49,659 nt of DNA from Burkholderiales bacterium (GTDB taxonomy: Bacteria; Pseudomonadota; Gammaproteobacteria; Burkholderiales; Burkholderiaceae_C), in the NCBI GenBank assembly GCA_030603635.1, contig JAUVXK010000007.1, forward strand, positions 1 through 49,659, read 5' to 3'. A program made the position numbers and the translations under genes. This document shows, one piece after another, positions 17,499-26,314 of this stretch; within the stretch, counting starts at the first letter, position 1; each line of letters starts with the position of its first letter. The notes under the pieces are model-generated. The model saw only the letters and a program-made list of their open reading frames with translations, was not told where the DNA came from and made no database searches.

Positions 17499-20400
17499 GC
17501 GTCCGGGATTGTACGTGGCGCTCCCCGGCCGTCGAAGGTGTGGGTGAAGATGAGGTCGATCGCATTGTCGTCACCCGCTTGTGCGCGCAGGGTCAGGTGG
17601 CGAGAAAGGTCCAGGAACACGGCCACCGTGCCAACGGCACCCGCCACGCTGCGTGAATAGCTCACATAGAGTTGTTCGCTCAGCCGCTTGCCCAGCGTCA
17701 GGGCTGCGGCCGTGGTGGTTCCATCGGGGTTGACGGCTTCTCCCTGGAAGCTCAGGTCGTCGAGGCCGAGGCGCTGCGCCAGGGAGCCGTCGTCGGTGCC
17801 CCCGCTGAGCAGGGCCAGGGCCGCCTGCTGGAGCACCGCGGCTTCGGCACCGGCACCGCTGGCCGGGCGTCCGAGCACCAGCCAGGCGAGTTTTTCGCTG
17901 TCGGGCAGGTCCGGATCGGCGTACAGCCGTACGCGGGGCGATTGCGCCGTTCCACCGATTTCCACACCTACCTTCTGGGTCGGGTGTGGGCGCAGGGCGA
18001 GGATGTCGAGGCTCGGGTTGTCGTAGGGGCCGTTGAAACGGACCAGTCCCTGCTCGATCTGCAGACGTTGCCCATAGGCCCGGTAGCTGCCGCGCACCGT
18101 ACGCACCTCTCCGGTCAGGATGGGCGTGAGTTGCCCGGGTTGGGCCTCGACGAGCAGGCGGCCTTGCAGCATGGTCTGCAGGCCCAGGCCCCTCACCTCG
18201 AAGCGCTCCCCCAGGTTAACTTCGCTGCGCAGGCGCAGCCGAAATGGCAGACGGGCACTGAGGGGAGCCGGGATCGTGCTGCCCCGGATCACGACGTCAC
18301 GTCCCAGGCTCGGTGTGGTTTCGTCGGGCAGCAGGAACAGGGCCTGATCCACGTCGAGCCGGCCCGTGAGGTCGAGCAGTCCGTCCGTGAGCCGGCTGTC
18401 GATCCGGCCGGACAGGGTGAGGCGACGGTCCGCTCGGGCCAGCAGGCGCAACGTCTGCGCCTGGAGCGTCAGGGTCATCTCGGGGCGCGGAGTGCCGTCC
18501 AGGACCCGGTTCCAGGAAGCACGCCCCTGGCCGGTGAGCAGACCCCCGTCCGTGCCGCCGGCGCCACGCAGCTGCAAGCGCTCGATGGTCATCTGGTCGC
18601 CATTCAGGCGGGCCAGCAACTGGCCGTCACTGAACTCGATACCGTCAAGCGCCGAGCGCACGGTCAGCTGTCGCAGTTCGATCTGGCCCTGCCAGTCCGG
18701 CTGGGCCCGGGTGCCCAGGATACGGGCGTCGACCTGTCCTTCGCCCTCGATGCGCCAGCCCGGTGGCGCAAAGGCGGAAAACGGGGCCATCTGGGTCAGG
18801 CGGGCCTGAAGTTGCCCTTCCACTGGCGCATCCTCCGGCCAGATCCACCCCTCACCAGAGGGTGCAGGAGGTTCCAGCCGGGTGGTGAGCTGGCCATGCA
18901 CACGTCCGAACCGGCGCGTCTGCAACTGGGCTTGCACAAGCACGTTGTTGCCTTGCAGGGTTGCGTCGGCCTGCAACGACTCCAGTCCCACGGGTGTGCG
19001 CTGGACGTCCGTCCCGCTGCCGTAGAGGTAGGTCAGATCACCGCTGAGGTGCCGCCACCGCACCTGGGCTCGGGCGGGTTCCGGGGTGGCGGCCGTCAGC
19101 GGCAGGGAGAGGTCCCAGTGGCTTTCCAGCATCAGGTCGCCGGCGAAACCGGCCGTCGCCAGTGGTCCTTCAGGGTGGGTGGCATCGGACAGCCAGGCAT
19201 TGACCCAGCTCAGGGCCACCGGGCCGGCACGCCCCTCGGTCTCGAGGCGGCCTTGTGTCCATTCCAGGCGGCTCCACTCGATGTGTGCTGGCTGCTCCGC
19301 CATGGGCGGCGTGGGCCGCTCCGACCAGGACAGCGGCTGCAGGCTGAAGGCGCCTGCTGAGGCCATCGCGTGGCCTTCCGGGGTGACACGGATGTCCAGG
19401 GGCTGGGCCAGCGTCAGCCGGATCCCCAGCGGTGCACTCGGGTGCCATGCCTCCAGACTCATGGTTTCCCCACGCAGACGATGAGCAGACTCCTCCAGCC
19501 CTTCACCCGACAGGCGGACGGTCGTCGCCAGCGTCCAGGCTTCTTGCGGCGAACCCAGGGTGGCGGTGCCGCGCAGGGCGGCAGCCCAGCGGTTGGCGCT
19601 TCCCTCAAGGTTGAACTGGGCCTGCTTCAGCGTCACGGTGGGGATGTCGGTTCCGTTGTCTGACGTTCTCTCCACGGTCAGTCGCGGCACGTTCGCGAGC
19701 ATGCGCCATTCGCCGGGCCAGGGGCTGTGGTCGGCCGGGCCTGTGGCGTTCAGATCGAGTCGAGCCTGGCCCTGCCAACGGGTTTGCCACAGCCCCTGGG
19801 CCCGGGCAGCGGCTTGCCCTGCAGGGAGCCACGCATCCAGGGCCTGCACGGCCCTTTGGCTCCACTGTTGAAAGCGTTCGGCGTCGCGCAGTTCGACGTT
19901 GACCTGGATCGGCCGCCCAGCCCATGGCCAGGCCCCATTCCCCTGGAGCTCCAGCCCCGGTGCTTCCCAGCGGCCCTGACCCTGGACGGACAGGTTTGAT
20001 CCCATGAAGACGGTGGTTTGGGCCTGCAGCCGGCTGCCCAGCCAGTTGGCCAGTAGGGTGTCGATCTGAAGCCGTTGACCCGACCAGGCGCCTTCGGCCT
20101 GTACCGTGGGCAACGGGGCGGCGGTGTTGGGTCGGCCCGTGGGTTGAGGCTTGAGGTCCAGGGACCAGCGGGTGTGTCCGCCGGCGAGTGTGGCCTGGGC
20201 CTGCGCATCGATCCGGGTGGTGGGCAGTGTGGACCAGAGGGTCTGGGGTTCCAGCCCCTGCACGGAGAGTCGGCCCTGGCTCTCCACGAGTCGTTCGGTC
20301 CAGGGCTGGCTGCTGCTCCCCGGGAGCCAGCGGGCCTGGCCTTGACCTTCGAGGCGGCTCGCCCCCAATGCCCAGCGCAGGGTGTGCACCTGGCCACGGT

Positions 20401-21571
20401 CGGGCTGGAGCTCCAGGTGGGTGTCGAGGCGGTCCAGCGGCAGGCCGCCCTCGTTCCAGGGACGGGCCGAGCGGTTGTGCAGGCGGCCTTGCAACCGCCA
20501 GCGCCAGGCGTCGGAAGCTGCCGGTTCGAGGTGGGTGGCATGCCAGTTGCCGTCGAGGCGGGTGGTGGGCCCCTGGGGCCAGAACTGGGCGATGTTGATG
20601 TCTTGCAGGTGAAGATCGGCGTGATCCAGCGGCATGTCGGCCCAGGGGCGGAGGCGGGCCTGCAGCCGCAGTTCCGGGTTCCAGTCCACGCCACGGGAGG
20701 CAGTGTCGGGCCGCACATCGGCCTGGGCCTGGAGCAAGGCCTCCTCGTTGCCCAGGTGTCCGTGGATCGCAGCGCGCACGGCCAAGGTCTGGGCAGGCAC
20801 GTCGGCCGCCTCCGGGGTGTCGATGGTGGCTTCGAGGTCGACCTGCAGCGTCAGCGGTTGCACGGCGAGCAGGCCTGCCTCGATGCGGTATTGCCCGTCT
20901 GCCCAGGCCAGTTCGTCCACTTTCAGCCGGTGGGTCGGGGCGTCGTTTTCTGTTTCGTAGCGGTAGTGGGCGACAAAGCGGCCGCTTTCCAGCGTCGTGG
21001 GGCCGGCATAGGCCAGGGCGTCCACCTGCACCGGCAAGGAGACGGTGTGGAACCAGGGCAGGGTGAGCCGTTCGGGTGGCCGGGGTGAGTCGTCGTGGGG
21101 CTTGGCCGGGCGTTCGTCCCGCACATGGATGCGCCGGGCAACCCATCGCTCGATGGTCAGGTTGCGTTCCAGCAGCATGCCCAGCCACAGGCTCGGTTCC
21201 CAGGCAAAGGCCATGGAGTCGATTTCGACGGTCAGGCCGTCTTGTTGCCATTGGAGCCGCTCGATGCGTCCGCCGTTGGTCAGGCTGCCTCTGGCGCCGT
21301 GGACCGTCAGGGGCGAGACGCCGTTGTCGGCATCGGTGAGCCATTCTTGTGCCCACTTCAGGGTTTGCGGCAGGGCCAGAGGGGTGCTGGCCCACAGGAC
21401 GAAGGCCAGCAGGCCCGCCACGAGCAGGGCAAAACCCGCCCCCAGGATCCAGAGCAGGCTGCCCACCAGTCCGGTGGACCAGCGGGCGAGACGGCTGGCC
21501 CATCCGGGCCTGCGGAGCGCCTGTGAAGGCGGTACCGTTTCCGGAGCCGGAGGAGTGGTGTGGGGTTCCAT
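17489..21571 (-). CDS. tamB: Translocation and assembly module inner-membrane protein TamB
   Basis: Very large envelope protein (1360 residues), anchored in the inner membrane by one N-terminal helix (about residues 38-60) and spanning the periplasm as a long beta-rich AsmA-like structure. With TamA it helps place outer-membrane proteins and is linked to phospholipid transport. The C-terminal 300 residues match the conserved TamB domain (LTPILTGEVRTVRGSYRAYG, YDNPSLDILALR, then SRSVAGAVGTVAVF). The ATG at 21569-21571 follows the tamA stop by 2 nt. After the usual end near FTHTFD it runs 13 residues further and stops at TAG 17489-17491 inside the tRNA-Arg gene. Earlier in-frame sequence upstream of 21571 belongs to tamA. 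Confidence 0.92.
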   Translation of the reverse strand: MEPHTTPPAPETVPPSQALRRPGWASRLARWSTGLVGSLLWILGAGFALLVAGLLAFVLWASTPLALPQTLKWAQEWLTDADNGVSPLTVHGARGSLTNGGRIERLQWQQDGLTVEIDSMAFAWEPSLWLGMLLERNLTIERWVARRIHVRDERPAKPHDDSPRPPERLTLPWFHTVSLPVQVDALAYAGPTTLESGRFVAHYRYETENDAPTHRLKVDELAWADGQYRIEAGLLAVQPLTLQVDLEATIDTPEAADVPAQTLAVRAAIHGHLGNEEALLQAQADVRPDTASRGVDWNPELRLQARLRPWADMPLDHADLHLQDINIAQFWPQGPTTRLDGNWHATHLEPAASDAWRWRLQGRLHNRSARPWNEGGLPLDRLDTHLELQPDRGQVHTLRWALGASRLEGQGQARWLPGSSSQPWTERLVESQGRLSVQGLEPQTLWSTLPTTRIDAQAQATLAGGHTRWSLDLKPQPTGRPNTAAPLPTVQAEGAWSGQRLQIDTLLANWLGSRLQAQTTVFMGSNLSVQGQGRWEAPGLELQGNGAWPWAGRPIQVNVELRDAERFQQWSQRAVQALDAWLPAGQAAARAQGLWQTRWQGQARLDLNATGPADHSPWPGEWRMLANVPRLTVERTSDNGTDIPTVTLKQAQFNLEGSANRWAAALRGTATLGSPQEAWTLATTVRLSGEGLEESAHRLRGETMSLEAWHPSAPLGIRLTLAQPLDIRVTPEGHAMASAGAFSLQPLSWSERPTPPMAEQPAHIEWSRLEWTQGRLETEGRAGPVALSWVNAWLSDATHPEGPLATAGFAGDLMLESHWDLSLPLTAATPEPARAQVRWRHLSGDLTYLYGSGTDVQRTPVGLESLQADATLQGNNVLVQAQLQTRRFGRVHGQLTTRLEPPAPSGEGWIWPEDAPVEGQLQARLTQMAPFSAFAPPGWRIEGEGQVDARILGTRAQPDWQGQIELRQLTVRSALDGIEFSDGQLLARLNGDQMTIERLQLRGAGGTDGGLLTGQGRASWNRVLDGTPRPEMTLTLQAQTLRLLARADRRLTLSGRIDSRLTDGLLDLTGRLDVDQALFLLPDETTPSLGRDVVIRGSTIPAPLSARLPFRLRLRSEVNLGERFEVRGLGLQTMLQGRLLVEAQPGQLTPILTGEVRTVRGSYRAYGQRLQIEQGLVRFNGPYDNPSLDILALRPHPTQKVGVEIGGTAQSPRVRLYADPDLPDSEKLAWLVLGRPASGAGAEAAVLQQAALALLSGGTDDGSLAQRLGLDDLSFQGEAVNPDGTTTAAALTLGKRLSEQLYVSYSRSVAGAVGTVAVFLDLSRHLTLRAQAGDDNAIDLIFTHTFDGRGAPRTIPDASP

Positions 21572-21573
21572 GG

Positions 21574-23391
21574 TCAGAAGGTGAACCCCACACTCAGGTG
21601 CAGCCGCAGGCGCTTGCTGTCCACGCCGTACGCCAGGTCGGCCTGCAGGGGCCCCACGGGGCTGTTGTAACGCACCCCGGCGCCCACGCCCACCTTGGGC
21701 TGAAGGTCGGCCCCCCGGTTGGCCACCGCGCCGGCATCCAGGAAGACCACGCTTTCCCAGGCGGTTTTCTGGCCGTCGCGCCACAGGGGGCGTTGCCATT
21801 CCAGGCTGGCGACCGTCAGCAGCTTGCCGGCTTCCACGCCGCCGGACGGCAGGGGCACGCCGATCTCGCGCTGGGTATAGCCGCGCACGCTCTGGTCGCC
21901 GCCGGCCAGAAACCGCTGAGTGACCGGCACGGGTGCGTCCTGAGGGGCCCAGATCGCGCCGCCCTCCAGCCTCAGGGCGACCCGGCTCGGGCGCACGCTT
22001 GCAGTCCCGACCGGCCAGTACCCGAGCCAGCGCACCCGGCTGCGGAGGTAAGGCTTGCGGTCCTGTGTCAGCGTCACGCCGGCGCCCAGCTCCACGGCCA
22101 GACCGTAACCGCGCTGGGGAGCTGTGAGGTCGTCAAAGGCCCGCCGCGTCCACGCATAGTTGGCACTCACCGATGTGGCGGCCGGCGTGGTCATGCCCGG
22201 TTCCCGGACGCGGGCGCGGTCGAATTGCAGGAAGTAACTGCGATCCAGCACCGTGCCGTCCTGCGCCTGCCCGACCCGGAACTGTTCACTCTGCGTCACG
22301 CGGTTTCCGTCTTCCTGTCGCCTCCACTCACCAGCGGTCAGCCAGCGCCAACCTTTGTCGTCCACGGGGGTGCTCAGGTCCAGCCCGAGGGTGGTGGTGT
22401 CGCGCTCGGCCTGGAATCGGGACAGGGCGCGCCAGCCGAGACCGGGCAGGCGGTGGTGGGTGTGTTCGAGGGTGAACCGCGGACCGCGGTCGGTGCTGGC
22501 GCCGACCCCGATCACCACCTTCTGCAGCGGCGCTTCCCGCACCCGGGCCACCACGGTGTGCTGCGCCGGTTCTCCATCCGGGGCCAGCAACACGAAGGCC
22601 GACGGGTAGTAGCCGCTGTCCGTCAGGCGTCGCTGGGCGGCCTGGAGCAGGGCTTCGTCGTAGGGCTCTCCAGGGCGTACGCCTGCCAGACGCACCAGCC
22701 GGCGTGCCATCTCGGCGTCGTAGCGCTCGGCCCCTTCCACGGTCACGTCGCCAAAGAAGTGCGCAGGGCCCGAGTCCAGCACCAGGTACAGGTTCGCCTC
22801 GTTGGCCTCGGGCACGATGTCGGCCAGGCTGTTGATCAGTTGGGCACGGGGATAGCGCACTTCGGTCAGGGTGCGCAGGGCGCGCGATTTGGCGTTGTCC
22901 CAGGCCGACTGGCTGAAGGCCTGGCCCACAGGGAGCAACCACTCGCCTGTCAGTCGCTCGCGCTGTGCGGCAGCCTCTGGGGCGTCTTGGGCGTCGCCTT
23001 CCAGGGTGACCTGGATCAGCGCGACACGTGTGGGCGGACCGGGTTCGACGCGGATGTGCACCTGCGGTACAGGCCGGTCCAGGCTCGTCAGCCGCACCTC
23101 CACCGTCGGGGAGAAATGCCCCTGGGTGCCCAACAGGTCGCGCAGGTTCTGGGGCGCCTGCGCCACCAGCCGTTCAAGCTCGGCGCGGCTCAGATCGGGC
23201 AGGGTTTTGAAGCGCTGCAGCTCGGCATGCCGGGCCAGAAAGGCGTTCAGTGGCTCAGGGGCTTCGATCGTGACCTCGAACGAGGGCGCTTCCTGTGCCT
23301 GTACCCAGGTGGCAGGGATCAGCCAGATCCAGCAGCACAGGCTCCACCAGAGGCCCAGGCGCCATGGGTTCGGCCCGCGATGCACGTTCAC
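21574..23391 (-). CDS. tamA: Translocation and assembly module outer-membrane protein TamA (Omp85 family)
   Basis: Outer-membrane beta-barrel protein of 605 residues. A signal peptide (LGLWWSLCCWIWLIPATWVQA, shown in part) is followed by three POTRA-like periplasmic domains (about 40-260) and the 16-strand Omp85 barrel. The barrel contains the lid-loop type motif VRGYTQREIG and ends in a terminal phenylalanine (HLSVGFTF), as Bam recognition requires. The probable start is GTG 23391, whose GTGA overlaps the TGA stop of the upstream VWA gene by 4 nt; GTG 23385 is an alternative. It is translationally tied to both neighbours, with tamB starting 2 nt after its stop. Confidence 0.92.
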   Translation of the reverse strand: MNVHRGPNPWRLGLWWSLCCWIWLIPATWVQAQEAPSFEVTIEAPEPLNAFLARHAELQRFKTLPDLSRAELERLVAQAPQNLRDLLGTQGHFSPTVEVRLTSLDRPVPQVHIRVEPGPPTRVALIQVTLEGDAQDAPEAAAQRERLTGEWLLPVGQAFSQSAWDNAKSRALRTLTEVRYPRAQLINSLADIVPEANEANLYLVLDSGPAHFFGDVTVEGAERYDAEMARRLVRLAGVRPGEPYDEALLQAAQRRLTDSGYYPSAFVLLAPDGEPAQHTVVARVREAPLQKVVIGVGASTDRGPRFTLEHTHHRLPGLGWRALSRFQAERDTTTLGLDLSTPVDDKGWRWLTAGEWRRQEDGNRVTQSEQFRVGQAQDGTVLDRSYFLQFDRARVREPGMTTPAATSVSANYAWTRRAFDDLTAPQRGYGLAVELGAGVTLTQDRKPYLRSRVRWLGYWPVGTASVRPSRVALRLEGGAIWAPQDAPVPVTQRFLAGGDQSVRGYTQREIGVPLPSGGVEAGKLLTVASLEWQRPLWRDGQKTAWESVVFLDAGAVANRGADLQPKVGVGAGVRYNSPVGPLQADLAYGVDSKRLRLHLSVGFTF

Positions 23392-24575
23392 TTTGACAGC
23401 GCCCGCATGGCCTCCTCCAGCCCCTTGAGCGTGAGCGGGTACATGCGCTGGCCCATGAGCTGCTGGATGATGGCAATGCTCTGGCGGTACTGCCACATGC
23501 CCTGCGGCTCGGGGTTGATCCAGGCAAAGCGCGGGAAAGCATGCGTGAGGCGCTGCAGCCATTCGGCGCCGGCCTCTTCGTTGTTGTACTCGACGCTGCC
23601 GCCAGGCTGCAGGATTTCGTAGGGGCTCATGGTCGCGTCGCCCACGAAGATGAGCTTGTAATCCTTGTTGTACTTGCGGATCACGTCCCACGTTTCGAAC
23701 TTTTCGGCGTAGCGGCGGCGGTTGTTCTTCCACACGTAGTCGTACACGCAGTTGTGGAAATAGTAGAACTCCAGGTGCTTGAATTCGTTCTTGGCGGCGC
23801 TGAAGAGTTCCTCCACCCGCTGGATATGCTCGTCCATGGTGCCGCCCACGTCCATGAGCAGCAGCACTTTGACGTTGTTGTGCCGCTCCGGCACCATTTT
23901 GATGTCGAGCCAGCCCGCGTTGGCGGCCGTGGCGCGGATGGTGTCGGGCAGGTCCAGCTCCAGCTCGTTGCCCTCGCGCGCGAATTTGCGCAGGCGGCGC
24001 AGCGCCATCTTGATGTTGCGCGTGCCCAACTCCTGCGTATCGTCGTAGTCGCGGTAGGCGCGTTGCTCCCACACTTTCACGGCGCTCTTGCCACCGCCCT
24101 TGCCGCCGATGCGGATCCCTTGCGGGTTGTGGCCGCCGTGGCCGAAGGGGCTGGTGCCGCCGGTACCGATCCAGCGGTTGCCGCCCTCATGGCGTTCTTT
24201 CTGCTCTTCCAGCCGCTTCTTGAGCGTCTCCATCAGCTCGTTCCAATCCATCCTGGGCGCGTTGGCCTTTTGCTGGTCACTCAGCAGGCGTTCGATCTCC
24301 TTGCGCAGCCAGTCGGCGGGGATCTCCTTGCTGAAGTCGGCCAGCATCTCCACGCCCTTGAAGTAGGCCGCGAAGGCGCGGTCGAACTTGTCGAAGTGCT
24401 TCTCGTCCTTCACAAGCGCGGTGCGGGCCAGATAGTAGAAGTCGTCGAGCGTGCAGGCGTCCGGGTTGCGCGGACCCACCACGTCCTGCTTCAGGCACTC
24501 CAGCAGCGTCAGGTATTCCTTGACCGAGACCGGCAGCTTCGCGGCGCGCAGGGTGTAGAAGAAGTCGATCAGCAT
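23388..24575 (-). CDS. VWA-domain protein, CoxE-like partner of a MoxR ATPase
   Basis: Cytoplasmic protein of 395 residues. The N-terminal half (MLIDFFYTLRAAKLPVSVKEY) is the helical CoxE-type region with a glycine-rich stretch near residues 145-165. The C-terminal half is a von Willebrand A domain (about 225-370). The metal site reads DVGGTMD where the classic MIDAS is DxSxS, a Gly change that I believe is usual in the CoxE group. MoxR-VWA pairs act as chaperones that insert metal cofactors or remodel complexes. moxR lies 55 nt upstream on the same strand, and its stop overlaps the tamA start. The client is unknown. Confidence 0.88.
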   Translation of the reverse strand: MLIDFFYTLRAAKLPVSVKEYLTLLECLKQDVVGPRNPDACTLDDFYYLARTALVKDEKHFDKFDRAFAAYFKGVEMLADFSKEIPADWLRKEIERLLSDQQKANAPRMDWNELMETLKKRLEEQKERHEGGNRWIGTGGTSPFGHGGHNPQGIRIGGKGGGKSAVKVWEQRAYRDYDDTQELGTRNIKMALRRLRKFAREGNELELDLPDTIRATAANAGWLDIKMVPERHNNVKVLLLMDVGGTMDEHIQRVEELFSAAKNEFKHLEFYYFHNCVYDYVWKNNRRRYAEKFETWDVIRKYNKDYKLIFVGDATMSPYEILQPGGSVEYNNEEAGAEWLQRLTHAFPRFAWINPEPQGMWQYRQSIAIIQQLMGQRMYPLTLKGLEEAMRALSK

Positions 24576-24630
24576 GACAGGACTCCCGTGGAAAGCTCAA
24601 AGCGCCCCGTGGCCGGCGGCGCGTGGTGGC

Positions 24631-25473
24631 TCATCGGTTGCGCTGGTTCATGAACACCAGCTTCTCAAACAGCGTGATGTCCTGCTCGTTCTTGAGCAAC
24701 GCCCCCACCAAGGGAGGCACGCTCACCTTGTTGTCCTGGCTTTGCAGCGCCTCCAGCGGAATGTCCTCGGCCATCAGCAGCTTGAGCCAGTCCAGCAGTT
24801 CGGAGGTCGAGGGCTTCTTCTTCAGCCCTGGGAGGTTGCGGATGTCGAAGAAGGTCTTCATCGCCGCAGTCAGCAACTCGTCCTTCAGGCCGGGGTAATG
24901 CACGTCCACGATCTGCTTCATGGTCGTGGCGTCGGGGAACTTGATGTAGTGGAAGAAGCAGCGGCGCAGGAAGGCGTCTGGCAGTTCCTTTTCGTTGTTA
25001 GACGTGATGAACACCAGTGGCCGGTGCTTGGCCTTGATGAGTTCTCGCGTCTCGTAGCAGTAGAACTCCATGCGGTCGAGTTCGCGCAGCAGGTCGTTCG
25101 GGAATTCGATATCGGCCTTGTCGATCTCGTCGATCAGAAGCGCCACGGGCTGCTCGGCCGTGAAGGCCTGCCACAGCACGCCCTTGACGATGTAGTTCTG
25201 GATGTCCTTGACCCGGTCGTCGCCGAGCTGGCTGTCGCGCAGCCGGCTGACCGCGTCGTACTCGTACAGACCTTGCTGCGCCTTGGTGGTCGACTTGATG
25301 TGCCACTGCAGCAGCGGCATGTCGAGGGCCTGGGCCACTTCCTCGGCGAGCATGGTCTTGCCGGTGCCGGGCTCTCCCTTGACAAGCAGGGGGCGCTTGA
25401 GCTGGATGGCCGCGTTGACGGCGAGCATCAGGTCCTGGGTGGCGACGTAGTTGGAGGAGCCGGTGAATTTCAT
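24631..25473 (-). CDS. MoxR-family AAA+ ATPase
   Basis: Cytoplasmic AAA+ ATPase of 280 residues. Walker A GEPGTGKTMLAEE lies near residue 41, Walker B LLIDEIDKAD near 113, and sensor 1 VFITSNNEKELPDAFLRR near 150; the short C-terminal lid is typical of the MoxR group. I chose the ATG at 25471-25473 (MKFTGSSNYVAT) because family members start here and the upstream in-frame stretch lacks similarity. It forms a pair with the VWA gene 55 nt downstream, the conserved chaperone arrangement also known as CoxD-CoxE in carboxydotrophs; no CO dehydrogenase genes are in the window. Confidence 0.93.
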   Translation of the reverse strand: MKFTGSSNYVATQDLMLAVNAAIQLKRPLLVKGEPGTGKTMLAEEVAQALDMPLLQWHIKSTTKAQQGLYEYDAVSRLRDSQLGDDRVKDIQNYIVKGVLWQAFTAEQPVALLIDEIDKADIEFPNDLLRELDRMEFYCYETRELIKAKHRPLVFITSNNEKELPDAFLRRCFFHYIKFPDATTMKQIVDVHYPGLKDELLTAAMKTFFDIRNLPGLKKKPSTSELLDWLKLLMAEDIPLEALQSQDNKVSVPPLVGALLKNEQDITLFEKLVFMNQRNR

Positions 25474-25553
25474 GGATCTGTGCCGGAACTGGGCCGCTGT
25501 CCCGAAGGATACGGCCAAGGGTTTTCAAGGGGATGGTGGGTGGAACGAGTCTA

Positions 25554-25559
25554 TATAAT
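25554..25559 (+). promoter_or_regulatory. Possible -10 element of the cytochrome c gene
   Basis: A perfect TATAAT lies 46 nt upstream of the cytochrome c start in the divergent gap with moxR. No convincing -35 hexamer is found at 16-18 nt spacing, so this is tentative. Confidence 0.35.
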
Positions 25560-25604
25560 CGCGCGTTGATTTTTGTCAAACGTCCTTCTGATTGTGCTTG
25601 CAAA

Positions 25605-26270
25605 ATGAACAAACCGTTGTCCACCTTGTTGAAAACCGTTGTCGCAAGCGCGACCGTCGCCGTGTCTTTTGCTGCCCAGGCACAGGTGGCGGGTGACGTG
25701 AAGGCCGGAGAAGCCAAGGCCGCCATGTGCATCGGCTGCCACGGCATTCCGGGCTACCAGAACAGCTTCCCCGAAATCCACAAGGTGCCCAAGATCTCCG
25801 GGCAGACGGCACAGTTCATTGCCGCATCGCTGGTGGCATACCAGCGCGGCGACCGCAAGCACCCCACCATGCGTGGCATCGCCGGCTCGCTCAGCGAGCA
25901 GGACATCGCCGACCTGTCGGCTTTCTATGCCGCCCATAACGGCGACGTGAAGGCGCCGGAAGCGCCTCGTGCGCCCAACGCCATCGTCGCTGCCCTGCTG
26001 GAGCGCGGCGCATGCGCCTCCTGCCACGGCGCCAACTTCAGCAGCCCCATCGACCCCAGCTACCCCAAGATCGGCGGCCAGTATGCCGATTATCTCTACG
26101 TGGCACTGAAGTCTTACCAGGTCCAGGGCAACCCCATCATCGGCCGAAGCAACCCGATCATGGGTGGCATCGTGGCCCAGTACTCGCTGCAGGAACTGCG
26201 CCAGATGGCCAACTACCTGGCGTCCGTGCAGGGTGAACTGGCCACCCGGCCCCAGCCCCGTTTCCGTTGA
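25605..26270 (+). CDS. Di-heme c-type cytochrome (cytochrome c4-like)
   Basis: Periplasmic electron carrier of 221 residues. The signal peptide (MNKPLSTLLKTVVASATVAV, cleavage after AQA near residue 26) leads to two similar cytochrome c domains. Each domain has a heme motif, CIGCH near 42 and CASCH near 140, and a candidate axial methionine (the HPTMRGIA and NPIMGGIV segments). This twofold layout is that of cytochrome c4, which passes electrons to terminal oxidases. The ATG at 25605 begins a proper signal peptide; the longer in-frame start at 25533 does not. It is divergent from moxR, and the TonB-dependent receptor gene follows after 44 nt. Confidence 0.9.
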   Translation: MNKPLSTLLKTVVASATVAVSFAAQAQVAGDVKAGEAKAAMCIGCHGIPGYQNSFPEIHKVPKISGQTAQFIAASLVAYQRGDRKHPTMRGIAGSLSEQDIADLSAFYAAHNGDVKAPEAPRAPNAIVAALLERGACASCHGANFSSPIDPSYPKIGGQYADYLYVALKSYQVQGNPIIGRSNPIMGGIVAQYSLQELRQMANYLASVQGELATRPQPRFR

Positions 26271-26314
26271 AACCCCGCTACAGAGACAGGTCAGGTTGAC
26301 AAGCAACTGATACC

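Noticed and set aside
17672-23622. Long plus-strand open frames opposite tamB and tamA
   Set aside because: Both strands cannot code here; the minus strand has recognisable TamB and Omp85 sequence, the plus strand does not.
26296-26311. TTGACA as a -35 element of the receptor gene
   Set aside because: Correct spacing would put the -10 inside the coding region; no matching -10 exists.
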